Shown: piece by piece, positions 17,814-26,145 of the stretch
How positions within the stretch are numbered: the stretch's first letter is position 1
Layout: every line of letters starts with the position of its first letter
Assembly (NCBI RefSeq): GCF_010548305.1
Contig: NZ_JAAGLV010000004.1
Location: 1-64,000, forward strand
From: Streptomyces sp. SID13031
GTDB taxonomy: Bacteria; Actinomycetota; Actinomycetes; Propionibacteriales; Kribbellaceae
Length of the DNA stretch: 64,000 nt
Direction: 5' to 3'
Notes under the pieces: generated by a model
Database searches by the model: none
What the model saw: only the letters and a program-made list of their open reading frames with translations
Told to the model about the DNA's origin: nothing
Made by a program: the position numbers and the translations under genes

Positions 17814-18709
17814 CCGTTCTCACCGACTCCGACATCGCCGAGCGGCTTGATCCGCGCTCGGCGGTCAGCTGGATGCGTGAGGCCTTGCTCGCCGCCCATC
17901 GGGGTGACCTGCACTCGCCGCCGCGGGTCAGTACCGGTTTGGGCGACGGGCGGCTGGTGTTCACGACCGGTGCGCTGGCGGGGGAGTGGTACGGGTATCG
18001 CTCGTACGACTCCTTCGACTCGGCGCCCGGCGCGCAGGTGGTGGTCGTCCACGACCGGCGGACCGGCATCGTGCGAGGCGTTGCTGTCGGCAACGAGCTC
18101 GGCCCGCGGCGGGTGGGTGCGATCGGCGCGGTGGCGGTCGACGCCCTCGCTCCGGCTGGTGCGTCGACGCTCGGCATCGTGGGGACCGGCGTACAGGCGT
18201 GGAACCAGTTGTGGGCGATCTCGGTGGTCCGTGAACTGACCGAGGTGACCGTCTTCAGTCGCGACCCGGTACGCCGGAATGCCTTTGCCGCAAGGGTTTC
18301 CACTGAGTTGGGGCTGCCCGCGGTCGCCGCTCCGTCGGCTCGCGAGACGGTCGAGGGGAAAGCGCTGGTGGTGCTCGCGACGAACAGTCCGGTGCCGGTG
18401 ATCGACGCCTCCTGGGTCGCGCCGGGGAGCTACCTGAGCACGCTCGGGCCGAAGCAGTTCGGGCGCGCCGAGTTCGGGCCGGACTTGGTCGCCCGCGCAG
18501 ATGTTGCGGTGACCGACTCGCTGGCCCAGACCGCGGCGTACGACCCGCCCTTCATCCTGACCGGAACCGTGCAACACGACCGGCTGACGAGTCTGGGCGC
18601 AGTACTGGCCGGGGATGCGCCCGCTCCGGCGGCGGGTCAGACGGTGGTGTTCTGCTCGGTCGGGCTGGCGGGGACCGAGACGTACCTGCTGGCCAAGCTG
18701 CTGGGCTGA
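17807..18709 (+). CDS. Ornithine cyclodeaminase/mu-crystallin family protein
   Basis: A 300-residue NAD(P)-binding protein. The N-terminal part has TDSDIAERLDPRSAVSWM and the dimerisation domain. The Rossmann motif LGIVGTGVQAWNQLWAI and VFSRDPVRRNAFA (dinucleotide contact) follow, then LATNSPVPVIDASWVAPG. Members include ornithine cyclodeaminases, alanine dehydrogenases and imine reductases; the substrate cannot be assigned. GTG 17807 overlaps tatD. Confidence 0.82.
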   Translation: MVTVLTDSDIAERLDPRSAVSWMREALLAAHRGDLHSPPRVSTGLGDGRLVFTTGALAGEWYGYRSYDSFDSAPGAQVVVVHDRRTGIVRGVAVGNELGPRRVGAIGAVAVDALAPAGASTLGIVGTGVQAWNQLWAISVVRELTEVTVFSRDPVRRNAFAARVSTELGLPAVAAPSARETVEGKALVVLATNSPVPVIDASWVAPGSYLSTLGPKQFGRAEFGPDLVARADVAVTDSLAQTAAYDPPFILTGTVQHDRLTSLGAVLAGDAPAPAAGQTVVFCSVGLAGTETYLLAKLLG

Positions 18710-18722
18710 TAGACAGGGCCTC

Positions 18723-19337
18723 ATGGAGTTCAGTGAGGTCGTCCGGCGCCGGCGCATGGTCCGCAACTACGACCCGGACCGGCCGGTACCGGACGAGATC
18801 CGCGAGCGGATCCTGGAAAACGGTCTCCGGGCGCCGTCGGGCGGGTTCACCCAGGGCTGGGCGTTCCTGACCCTCGAAGGCGACGATCGCGAGCGGTACT
18901 GGCGGATCGCGGCCGAGGATCCGGACGAGAAGTATGTGGAGTGGATCACAGGGTTGCGGCGCGCGCCGCTGCTGGTCTTCGCCTTCGCGCACAAGGACGC
19001 GTACCTCGACCGGTACACCGCCCCGGACAAGGGCTGGACCGACCGCGACGAGAAGCACTGGACGGCGCCGTACTGGTACATCGACACCGGGATGGCGGCG
19101 CTGCTGATGCTGCAGACGGTGGTCGACGAAGGCTTGGGTGCTTGCCTTTTCGGGCCGCCGGCGGACAAGGTCGCGCGGCTCAAGGAGGAGTTCGGCGTAC
19201 CGGACGGCTTCGACCCGATCGGGGTCGTCTCGATCGGTTACCGGGCCCCCGACAAGCGCTCGCCATCCCTCAAGCGGGGGCGTCGCAGTACTGCCGAAGT
19301 GGTGCACCGCGGGCACTGGGGTCGTCACCAGGGGTGA
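18723..19337 (+). CDS. Nitroreductase-family FMN oxidoreductase
   Basis: A 204-residue flavoprotein. The RRRRMVRNYDPDRPVPDEIR start and ENGLRAPSGGFTQGWAF block form the FMN site of nitroreductase-like enzymes, and EGLGACLFGPP is the C-terminal FMN-binding turn. An insert HKDAYLDRYTAPDKGWTDRDE read in two parts (HKDAYLDRYTAPD, KGWTDRDE) is typical of actinobacterial members. The physiological substrate is unknown. It starts 13 bases after the previous gene, so a tatD-linked operon is likely. Confidence 0.82.
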   Translation: MEFSEVVRRRRMVRNYDPDRPVPDEIRERILENGLRAPSGGFTQGWAFLTLEGDDRERYWRIAAEDPDEKYVEWITGLRRAPLLVFAFAHKDAYLDRYTAPDKGWTDRDEKHWTAPYWYIDTGMAALLMLQTVVDEGLGACLFGPPADKVARLKEEFGVPDGFDPIGVVSIGYRAPDKRSPSLKRGRRSTAEVVHRGHWGRHQG

Positions 19338-19441
19338 GCGCCCCGTTACACCTTTTTCCGCCACGCCGACTAGGGGATTGGCGCTTCAGCGACTTGTTCG
19401 TTACTGTCTCGTGATGTTGGCCGGGATCGGGGAAGATTCCG

Positions 19442-19551
19442 GACGGCACGCCCCTCGGCGGTTGACCGTGGTTTCCGGGCCCTGTATCCCGGAATACGCG
19501 GCCTCGCGCCAGTGCCGTCGGACCCCGTGCCCGGGTAGCTCTACCTGGGAG
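19442..19551 (+). ncRNA. Structured 5' leader of rpfB with a ribosome-binding-site hairpin
   Basis: Three stems can be drawn. GACGGCAC (19442-19449) pairs with GTGCCGTC (19512-19519), enclosing a hairpin TTCCGGG (19473-19479) / CCCGGAA (19488-19494). Just before rpfB, CCCGGGTA (19530-19537) pairs with TACCTGGG (19542-19549, one G-U pair) around a GCTC loop. The last stem overlaps the GGGAG ribosome binding site of rpfB. In M. tuberculosis the rpfB operon leader is reported to be an RNA switch, so this is probably the functional counterpart. No ligand is identifiable. Confidence 0.6.
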
Positions 19552-19556
19552 CGTTA

Positions 19557-20675
19557 GTGCGTAAGTCCATCATCGCGGTCGTGGGCGCCACGGCTGTGTT
19601 TGCCGTCGTGGGCGGCTCCGTGGCCTATGCGACCAAAAGCAAGACCGTCAGCCTGTCCATCGACGGTCAGGTGCAGAAGGTTCACACCTTCGGCTCGACC
19701 GTCGGGGATGCCCTGAAGGCGAAGAAGGTACAGGTCTCCGAGCGTGACCTGGTGGCCCCTTCGCTGGACGCCAAGCTGCAGGACGGACAGGAGATCGCGG
19801 TGCAGTACGGCCGCCAGCTCACCGTCGACGCGGATGGCTCGAAGAAGACTTTCTGGACCACGGCGGACAGCCTGAACGAGGCGATGACCGACCTGGGCCT
19901 GCGTTTCGAGGGTGCAGTCTTCTCCACCAGCCGGAGCGCCCCGATCGGGCGCGAGGGCCTGGAGCTGACCGTTCGTACCCCCAAGACCCTGCAGATCGTC
20001 CGGCTCGGCAAGGCCGTTGCGGTGAAGTCGATGGCGACGACGGTGGGCGAGGCGCTGACCACGGCCAAGATCCCGTACGACGCCGACGACCAGATCGTGC
20101 CGGCCACGGCCACCGTGCTGAAGCCGGGCAGTGTGACCAAGGTCGTCGTGATCAAGGTCGACACCCGCACGATCACCGAGCAGCAGGCGATCGCCTTCGG
20201 CAAGAAGGAAACCAAGGACGCCAAGCTGACCGAGGGTGAGACCAAGACGACCGCCAAGGGCGTCAAGGGCTCCAAGACGGTCAAGTACGTGGTGACCTAC
20301 CTGGACGGCAAGCTGTCGAGCAAGAAGCTCGTCTCCAGCGACGTCGTCACGAAGCCCGTCGACGAGCTCGTCACGGTCGGCACCAAGCCGAAGACCGAAG
20401 AGCCCACCGGCGACACGCCCCCGGCCACCGGCAACGCCGGCGCCTGGGACCGGATCGCCGCTTGTGAGTCGGGCGGCAACTGGTCAGCCAACACCGGCAA
20501 CGGGTACTACGGCGGCCTGCAGTTCGGCCACGGCACCTGGGTCGCCTATGGCGGCGATGCGTACGCCAACAACGCCCACCAGGCGTCCAAGGCGCAGCAG
20601 ATCGCGATCGCCGAAAAGGTGCGCGCGGCCCGCGGTAGCTATGGTGACTGGCCCGTCTGTGGCAAGAAGGCTTGA
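19557..20675 (+). CDS. rpfB: Resuscitation-promoting factor RpfB, transglycosylase
   Basis: A 372-residue exported muralytic enzyme that cleaves peptidoglycan and promotes resuscitation from dormancy. An N-terminal membrane/signal helix ([20 protein letters not shown]) is followed by three DUF348 repeats ([50 protein letters not shown]), a G5 domain, and the C-terminal Rpf domain ([30 protein letters not shown]) with the catalytic Glu in ACESGG. GTG 19557 has GGGAG in the leader hairpin. Confidence 0.96.
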   Translation: MRKSIIAVVGATAVFAVVGGSVAYATKSKTVSLSIDGQVQKVHTFGSTVGDALKAKKVQVSERDLVAPSLDAKLQDGQEIAVQYGRQLTVDADGSKKTFWTTADSLNEAMTDLGLRFEGAVFSTSRSAPIGREGLELTVRTPKTLQIVRLGKAVAVKSMATTVGEALTTAKIPYDADDQIVPATATVLKPGSVTKVVVIKVDTRTITEQQAIAFGKKETKDAKLTEGETKTTAKGVKGSKTVKYVVTYLDGKLSSKKLVSSDVVTKPVDELVTVGTKPKTEEPTGDTPPATGNAGAWDRIAACESGGNWSANTGNGYYGGLQFGHGTWVAYGGDAYANNAHQASKAQQIAIAEKVRAARGSYGDWPVCGKKA

Positions 20676-20705
20676 TTCCGGGCCTTCTCTGCGAGACTGG
20701 CGCTT

Positions 20706-21581
20706 GTGACCAGCGCTGATTCATCCACTTCCGCCGGACCGAGACTTCTCGGTCCGGCGGAAGTGCGTTCACTGGCCGCGCAGCTCGGGGTTCGCCCCAC
20801 CAAGCAGCGCGGCCAGAACTTCGTCATCGACCCGAACACGGTCCGCCGGATCGTCCGCGCCGCGGAGCTGTCTCCTTCCGGTGAGACTGTGCTCGAGGTG
20901 GGCCCGGGGCTGGGGTCGCTGACGCTCGCGTTGCTTGCCGAGGGCCACCGAGTCACCGCGGTCGAGATCGACCCGGTACTGGCCGGGGCATTGCCGGCCA
21001 CGATCGCGGAGTACGCGCCGAACCAGGCCGCCTTGCTGACCGTGGTCGAGGCGGACGCGATGAGCGTCGTACCGGCTCAGATCGGCTCGCCTGACGCGTG
21101 TGTGGCCAACCTGCCGTACAACGTCGCAGTACCGGTCCTGCTGCACCTGCTGTCGATCTCGCCGTCGCTGCGGCACGGGCTAGTCATGGTCCAGTCCGAG
21201 GTGGCCGACCGGCTCGCGGCACCGCCCGGCTCACGGACGTACGGCATACCGTCCGCCAAGGCCGCCTGGTACGCCGAGGTGCGCCGCGCCGGCCCGATCG
21301 GCCGGAACGTCTTCTGGCCGGCCCCCAACGTCGACTCCGGCCTGGTCGCCTTCACCCGCCATGAGCCGCCATCGACGGCGGCGTCTCGCGAGGAAGTCTT
21401 CGCCGTGATCGACGCGGCGTTCTCGCAGCGGCGTAAGACCATCCGCTCGGCGCTGGCCCGCTGGATGCCCGATCGCGAACGCCTGGACGCCACCCTCGCC
21501 ACAGCCGGGGTCGACTCGTCACTGCGCGGCGAGATGTTGGGAATCGAACAGTTCGCCGCGATCGCGGGCGCGGGGCACTAA
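20706..21581 (+). CDS. rsmA: 16S rRNA (A1518/A1519) dimethyltransferase
   Basis: A 291-residue KsgA enzyme that dimethylates two adenines near the 3' end of 16S rRNA. Motifs: [27 protein letters not shown] (SAM site), [20 protein letters not shown] (NLPY catalytic motif) and [15 protein letters not shown] 20706 is retained because residues [12 protein letters not shown] align with the N-terminus of M. tuberculosis KsgA (RLLGRTEIRRLA). An 18-bp perfect hairpin lies within codons 8-20. Confidence 0.95.
   Translation: MTSADSSTSAGPRLLGPAEVRSLAAQLGVRPTKQRGQNFVIDPNTVRRIVRAAELSPSGETVLEVGPGLGSLTLALLAEGHRVTAVEIDPVLAGALPATIAEYAPNQAALLTVVEADAMSVVPAQIGSPDACVANLPYNVAVPVLLHLLSISPSLRHGLVMVQSEVADRLAAPPGSRTYGIPSAKAAWYAEVRRAGPIGRNVFWPAPNVDSGLVAFTRHEPPSTAASREEVFAVIDAAFSQRRKTIRSALARWMPDRERLDATLATAGVDSSLRGEMLGIEQFAAIAGAGH
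20727..20764 (+). promoter_or_regulatory. 18-bp perfect hairpin inside the start of rsmA
   Basis: Positions 20727-20744 and 20747-20764 are exact reverse complements (ACTTCCGCCGGACCGAGA and its complement) separated by CT. It begins 21 bases after the GTG, inside the coding sequence. It may attenuate transcription between rpfB and rsmA, or slow early translation. Confidence 0.7.
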
Positions 21582-21584
21582 CCT

Positions 21585-22517
21585 GTGGCCGTGTCTGCTC
21601 ATCAGGTCACGGTCCGGGCGCCGGCCAAGATCAATCTCGGCCTGTCCGTCGGCCCACCGCGCCCGGACGGCTTCCACCCGCTCGCCACCGTCTACCAGGC
21701 CGTTGCCCTGTACGACGATGTGACAGCTAGTTTGCGCGACGACACCGACATCACGGTCGAGGTGCTCGGTGACTTCGCCGACGACGTACCGACCGACGGC
21801 ACGAACCTTGCTGTGCGGGCCGCGCGGGCGTTGCAGACGGAGTACGACGTCGAGGAAGGCGTCGACCTCGTCATCCGCAAGACCATCCCGGTCGCGGGTG
21901 GGATGGCAGGCGGCTCCACGGATGCTGCGGCGACGCTGGTCGCGTGCAACCGGCTGTGGGGGCTGGGCGTGGCGCAGTCCGAACTGGAGCGCATCGCGGC
22001 CGACCTGGGCAGCGACGTACCGTTCTGCCTCGTCGGCCACACCGCCCTCGGACGCGGCCGCGGCGAGCAGGTCACCGAGGTGATGTCCCGCGGCACCTTC
22101 CACTGGGTCTTCGCCATCGCCGAGGGCGGCCTGTCGACGCCCGCCGTCTTCGCGGAGCTCGACCGCCTACGCCCCCTGCGCCGAGTCGAAGCCCCAGAAG
22201 TCCACCCCGAACTCCTCACCGCCCTCCTCTCGGGCCAGCCGGCCGCCCTCGCAGTTGCCCTAAGCAACGACATGCAGGCAGCCGCCCTCTCGCTGCGCCC
22301 CGAACTCGCCGACACCCTCCAATTCGGCCTCGACCAGGGCGCCCTCGCCGCCATGATCTCCGGCTCCGGCCCCACCTGCCTCTTCCTGGCCGCCGACAGC
22401 CGCCGAGCAGTAGACCTAGCCGTAGAACTAGCCGAATCCGGCCTCTGCCGAATGGTCCGCCAAGCCGAAGGCCCAGTCCCCGGCGCCCGAATCCTCCCAG
22501 CCCCCATCTCCCGCTAG
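21585..22517 (+). CDS. ispE: 4-diphosphocytidyl-2-C-methyl-D-erythritol kinase
   Basis: A 310-residue GHMP kinase of the MEP isoprenoid pathway, phosphorylating CDP-ME. VRAPAKINLGLSVG is the N-terminal substrate block, PVAGGMAGGSTDAAATL the GHMP ATP-binding loop and MISGSGPTCLFL the third motif. It begins three bases after rsmA at GTG 21585 (GTG 21591 is equally possible). The rpfB-rsmA-ispE order is conserved in Actinobacteria. The 3' third has more C-ending, repetitive codons but no break. Confidence 0.94.
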   Translation: MAVSAHQVTVRAPAKINLGLSVGPPRPDGFHPLATVYQAVALYDDVTASLRDDTDITVEVLGDFADDVPTDGTNLAVRAARALQTEYDVEEGVDLVIRKTIPVAGGMAGGSTDAAATLVACNRLWGLGVAQSELERIAADLGSDVPFCLVGHTALGRGRGEQVTEVMSRGTFHWVFAIAEGGLSTPAVFAELDRLRPLRRVEAPEVHPELLTALLSGQPAALAVALSNDMQAAALSLRPELADTLQFGLDQGALAAMISGSGPTCLFLAADSRRAVDLAVELAESGLCRMVRQAEGPVPGARILPAPISR

Positions 22518-22554
22518 CACTGCGGCGGCCCTGTCTGCGTTGTACCGTGGTGCG

Positions 22555-23499
22555 GTGCGGTTGGACATTGCGAGAATTCTGCTGGCCCGTACTCAGATTG
22601 ATCCGGTGTTTCGGGACACGCCGCAGTACGAATGTGAGCCGTTGAGTGACGCGCTTGGTTGCCGCCTGTTCCTGAAGGTGGAGACGCTGAATCCCGTCCG
22701 CTCCTTCAAAGGTCGCGGAACCGAAACCGTCCTCACCCGGCTGCAGGAAGCGGAGGCCGTCGTCTGTGCCAGTGCGGGAAACCTCGGCCAGGCGCTCGCC
22801 TACAGCGGCCGGCGGCGTGGAGTCGGCGTCGCGGTCGTCGCGTCATCCGCAGCCAACCCGCTGAAGCTCGAGCAAATGAAGTCGCTCGGCGCCGAGGTTC
22901 TCCTCGTCGACGGGGAAATCGAACTGGCCCTCGAGACTGCCGAGCGCTACGCCACCGAGACTGGCGCCTTCCTGGTCGAAGACAGCAAGGACATCGGTAC
23001 TTGCGAAGGCGCGGCAACGATCGGCGTCGAGCTCTCGGAACTGCCCGTCGAGCTCGACTCGGTCATGATCTCGCTGGGTGCCGGCGCGATGGCGTCCGGC
23101 GTGGGCTTCGCGCTGAAGAGTCTGCGCAAGACCACCGAGATCATCTGCGTCCAACCCGAAAACGCCCCGGCGATGACGCTGGCCCTGCGCGCCGGCCAGC
23201 CGATCGACGTCGGTGCTCCCCACACCATCGCTGACGGTGTCGCGGGCCGGACCGTGATCCCCGAGGTACTAGACGACCTCGCTTCAGTCACAGACGACGC
23301 GATCCTGGTCACCGAAGCCGCCATCATCGAAGCAATGCGCCTCCTCTACCTGCACGCAGGCCTCGTAGTCGAACCAGCCGCAGCCTTGGGAATCGCTTCA
23401 ATCCTGGAGAGTCGCGACCGCTTCAACGGCAAGACCATCGCAACCATTCTCTGCGGAAGCAACGTAACCCCCACAGACTTCAACCGTTGGATCCGATAG
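22555..23499 (+). CDS. PLP-dependent threonine/serine dehydratase-like lyase
   Basis: A 314-residue fold-type II PLP enzyme. The Schiff-base lysine is in VRSFKGRGTE, the phosphate/substrate loop is SAGNLGQALAY, and GAGAMASG is the glycine-rich PLP phosphate loop; VCGSN is replaced by ILCGSNVTP near the C-terminus. It lacks a regulatory ACT domain, so it resembles catabolic serine/threonine ammonia-lyases or racemases rather than biosynthetic IlvA. GTG 22555 is chosen; TTG 22540 is in frame upstream. Confidence 0.85.
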   Translation: MRLDIARILLARTQIDPVFRDTPQYECEPLSDALGCRLFLKVETLNPVRSFKGRGTETVLTRLQEAEAVVCASAGNLGQALAYSGRRRGVGVAVVASSAANPLKLEQMKSLGAEVLLVDGEIELALETAERYATETGAFLVEDSKDIGTCEGAATIGVELSELPVELDSVMISLGAGAMASGVGFALKSLRKTTEIICVQPENAPAMTLALRAGQPIDVGAPHTIADGVAGRTVIPEVLDDLASVTDDAILVTEAAIIEAMRLLYLHAGLVVEPAAALGIASILESRDRFNGKTIATILCGSNVTPTDFNRWIR

Positions 23500-23506
23500 C
23501 CCTCCT

Positions 23507-23541
23507 GGTTGTCCACAACTACAACCCTCCTGTGGACAACC
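23507..23541. promoter_or_regulatory. Inverted pair of DnaA-box-like sites between convergent genes
   Basis: GGTTGTCCACA at 23507-23517 is perfectly inverted as TGTGGACAACC at 23531-23541. TTGTCCACA is the DnaA box consensus of high-GC actinomycetes. The pair also forms an 11-bp stem with a 13-base loop between converging genes, so it may simply be a bidirectional terminator. Confidence 0.5.
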
Positions 23542-23587
23542 TGGTATCCACCCGCCCGTTGGTGCACTCAGTGCGGTGGGGCAGCTT

Positions 23588-25942
23588 CTAGCCGCGGCCT
23601 TTGGTGATGTCGGTTGCTTGGGTGCGGCGTTCGGCGGCGGTGGTGTGGTCGCCGGAGGCTTCTAGGGAGTCGGCTAGGTGGGTGAGGATCAGGTAGTGGC
23701 GTTGGCCGTCGTCGTAGTGGGTGCTGATGGTCAGGGCCTTGTCCAGGTGGGTGATCGAGGACTCGAGGTTGCCCGACAGGCGGTAGGTGAGGCCTAGTTC
23801 GTCCAGGGCTTCGGCGAGGCTCAGTTGGTCGCTCAGTGCCTCGAACTTCGTTGTGGCCTGGTGCAGGTGGTCGAGGGACATCTCGAAGTCGCCGGCCAGC
23901 TGATACGCGACGCCCGAACCGAGGAGCGCGATGCCGAGGTGGTGCTGGGCGTCGTACCGGGTGCTGATGGCGATGGCTTCGTCGTACGCCGATCGCTGGG
24001 CTTGCGTCCTGCGCAATTTGCCCTGGGAGTTGCCGATGTTGATGTACGCGATCGCCTGGCCGGGCCCATCGTCGAGCTTGCGGTAGATCGTGAGGGACTG
24101 CTCACCGGCGTCGATCGCCTGCTGGTAGTCGCCGTTCAGGTCCAGGACATGGCTCAGGTTGGCCAGCGCGAGGGCTTCGCCGACCAGATCGTCCACGCTC
24201 TCGAAGAGCTCCCGGCTGCGGTGGAGCTCCGCGATGGAGTCGTCCGGGTGACCCGCCCCGGCCCTCGCCAGGTCGTAGAGGACCAGGCCAAGATCGCTGC
24301 GGACGTGCGCTTCGCCCCGCGGGTCCTCCGCCGCGACCTCGAGGGCGGTGCGCTCGATCCGTAGGCAGTCCAGCCAGTGGCCGCGGGTGGCATAGAAGGG
24401 GTGCAGGCCGATCACCAGCCGGAGGATCGCCATCGCAGGGACGCCGCCCATCCGCACGGCCTGCGACGTCAGGGCGAGCAGGTGATGCCGCTGCCCGTCG
24501 AGCCAGGACAGCGCCGAGCCCATGTCGTCGTACTTCGGTCCGCCGTTGACGATCGGGGGTTGCGCCCGGTACCACGGCAGCCGGCCGGACCTCGGGAACC
24601 CCAGCTCGGTCGACTGCCAAGCTGCCGACGCATAGAGATCGAGGACCCTGTTGACGGCCGCAGCCTGTTCCGCCGGGCCGATGCTCGCCTGCGCCCGCTC
24701 TCTCGCGTACACCCGCAGCAGATCGTGCAGCCGGTACCGCCGAGGGGCCAGCGACTCCACCAGGTGAAGGTTGCAGAGATCCTCGAGGGCATCCGTGGCC
24801 ACGTGCTCGTCGCAATCCAGCAGCCTGGCCGCGACCTCGACGGTCAGATCAGGACCATCCGGTACTCCGAACAGCGCGAAGGCGGCCGCAGCACGTTGCT
24901 CACGGTCACTCCCACCCGCCGCCAGGTCGTCGATCGAGACGTCGAAGCTGGCGCGGACGCCCAGCTCCTGATCCTCCAGTTGATCCAACCGGCGCCGCTC
25001 GTCGCGCAGCAGCCCGGCCAGATGGGTCAGCGGCCACTGGAGTCTGGTGGCCAGCCGACCGGCGGAGATCTTCAGGGCGAGCGGCAGCAGACCGCAGGCC
25101 TCGACGATCTCCTGGGCAGCCTCCAACTCCCGGTCCACCCGGGTGGCGCCGACCGTCGCCCGGAGCAGGTCGAGTCCTTCCGCCGCGGACAGCAGGCCGA
25201 GTCGCAGGACCTGCGCCGTTGGCATCCCCGCCAGCTCATGGCGGCTCGTGATCAGGACGGCCGACCGGCCGGTACCAGGCAGCAAGGCCTCGACCTGAGC
25301 GGCGTCTCGCGCGTTGTCCAGCAGGATCAGCGCTCGACGGCCGGCCAACTGTGACCGCAGCCGCGCTGCCGCCTCGTCCACCTGCACCGGTACGTCGGCG
25401 CCGGACAGGCCGAAGGCACGCAGGAGGTAGTTCAAAGCCTCGAGTGGCGACAGCGGATCGGGGCCGTAGCCGTGCAGATCCAGATACGCCTGGCCGTCCG
25501 GGTACTCCGCGGCGACCGCGTGCGCAGCCTTCACCGCGATGGTCGTCTTGCCCGCGCCACCCATGCCGGTGATCGCGATGATCGCGACCCCGGTCCCGCT
25601 CGTGAGGGCGGTCTGCAGAGTGGCGAGATCCGCCGTACGACCGGTGAAACTCGGGTCGGGCAGCGGGAGTTGCCGCGGTACCGGCGGAGCAGCCGACTCG
25701 GCGCTCGGCCTGATGGCCGGTACGGTCTGGCGGCGGGCCGACTCGGCGAAGGCTTTCCGCTCGTCCGCGGTCAGCCCCATCGCATAAGCCAGCGCGTTCA
25801 CGGTCTCCGAGCGCGGGAACCGGCGAACCCCGCGCTCGAGCGCGCCGATCGCCGCGACGCTCACGCCGGCCTTGCCGGCCAGCTTCTCCTGGGTCAGCCC
25901 GGTGGCCTTGCGGTACCGATGGAGCAACGTCGCGAATTCCAT
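23588..25942 (-). CDS. XRE-HTH, NB-ARC ATPase and TPR regulator
   Basis: A 784-residue STAND-type transcription regulator. Residues 1-65 are an XRE helix-turn-helix (TGLTQEKLAGKAGVSVAAIG). A linker leads to an NB-ARC domain with Walker A TGMGGAGKTTIAV (about 125-137), Walker B ALILLDNARD and the GLLPLAL motif. A winged helix (RRYRLHDLLRVYARERA) follows, then TPR repeats from about residue 560 (AIAYINIGNSQGKL; LAEALDELGLTYRLSGNLE). It resembles AfsR-like proteins without the SARP domain. It is divergent from the ribosomal protection gene, 95 bases from its leader peptide. Confidence 0.88.
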   Translation of the reverse strand: MEFATLLHRYRKATGLTQEKLAGKAGVSVAAIGALERGVRRFPRSETVNALAYAMGLTADERKAFAESARRQTVPAIRPSAESAAPPVPRQLPLPDPSFTGRTADLATLQTALTSGTGVAIIAITGMGGAGKTTIAVKAAHAVAAEYPDGQAYLDLHGYGPDPLSPLEALNYLLRAFGLSGADVPVQVDEAAARLRSQLAGRRALILLDNARDAAQVEALLPGTGRSAVLITSRHELAGMPTAQVLRLGLLSAAEGLDLLRATVGATRVDRELEAAQEIVEACGLLPLALKISAGRLATRLQWPLTHLAGLLRDERRRLDQLEDQELGVRASFDVSIDDLAAGGSDREQRAAAAFALFGVPDGPDLTVEVAARLLDCDEHVATDALEDLCNLHLVESLAPRRYRLHDLLRVYARERAQASIGPAEQAAAVNRVLDLYASAAWQSTELGFPRSGRLPWYRAQPPIVNGGPKYDDMGSALSWLDGQRHHLLALTSQAVRMGGVPAMAILRLVIGLHPFYATRGHWLDCLRIERTALEVAAEDPRGEAHVRSDLGLVLYDLARAGAGHPDDSIAELHRSRELFESVDDLVGEALALANLSHVLDLNGDYQQAIDAGEQSLTIYRKLDDGPGQAIAYINIGNSQGKLRRTQAQRSAYDEAIAISTRYDAQHHLGIALLGSGVAYQLAGDFEMSLDHLHQATTKFEALSDQLSLAEALDELGLTYRLSGNLESSITHLDKALTISTHYDDGQRHYLILTHLADSLEASGDHTTAAERRTQATDITKGRG

Positions 25943-26037
25943 CCGCCGTCCTCTCGAAAACTCGGTCGCCAGGGCTTCACCCGAAGGTTATCCTCGACCC
26001 GTCAATGGTCCGCGGTACCGCAGAGAAGGAGCTCCAG

Positions 26038-26145
26038 ATGCGCCGAGCGTCGGTCTACGCCATCACTCCTGATCGCTGCGACGCACCCGCGAGGACCTTT
26101 GAAGACTCTGACGATGGGCATTCTGGCGCATGTCGACGCCGGTAA
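26038..26145 (+). CDS. 35-residue leader peptide upstream of and overlapping the ribosomal protection gene
   Basis: AAGGAG at 26026-26031 and a six-base spacer precede ATG 26038, the best ribosome binding site in this region. The frame runs MRRASVYAITPDRCDAPART to an Arg-Arg-Arg end and stops at 26143, 44 bases inside the downstream gene in another frame. The downstream start is a TTG with a poor site. Leader-peptide control is known for tet(M)-type genes, so this is likely a translation-sensing leader. Confidence 0.6.
   Translation: MRRASVYAITPDRCDAPARTFEDSDDGHSGACRRR

Noticed and set aside
19338-19441. c-di-AMP (ydaO) riboswitch or MtrA site upstream of rpfB
   Set aside because: The conserved ydaO core is not visible. 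GTTAC occurs at two places but without the spacing of a known MtrA box.
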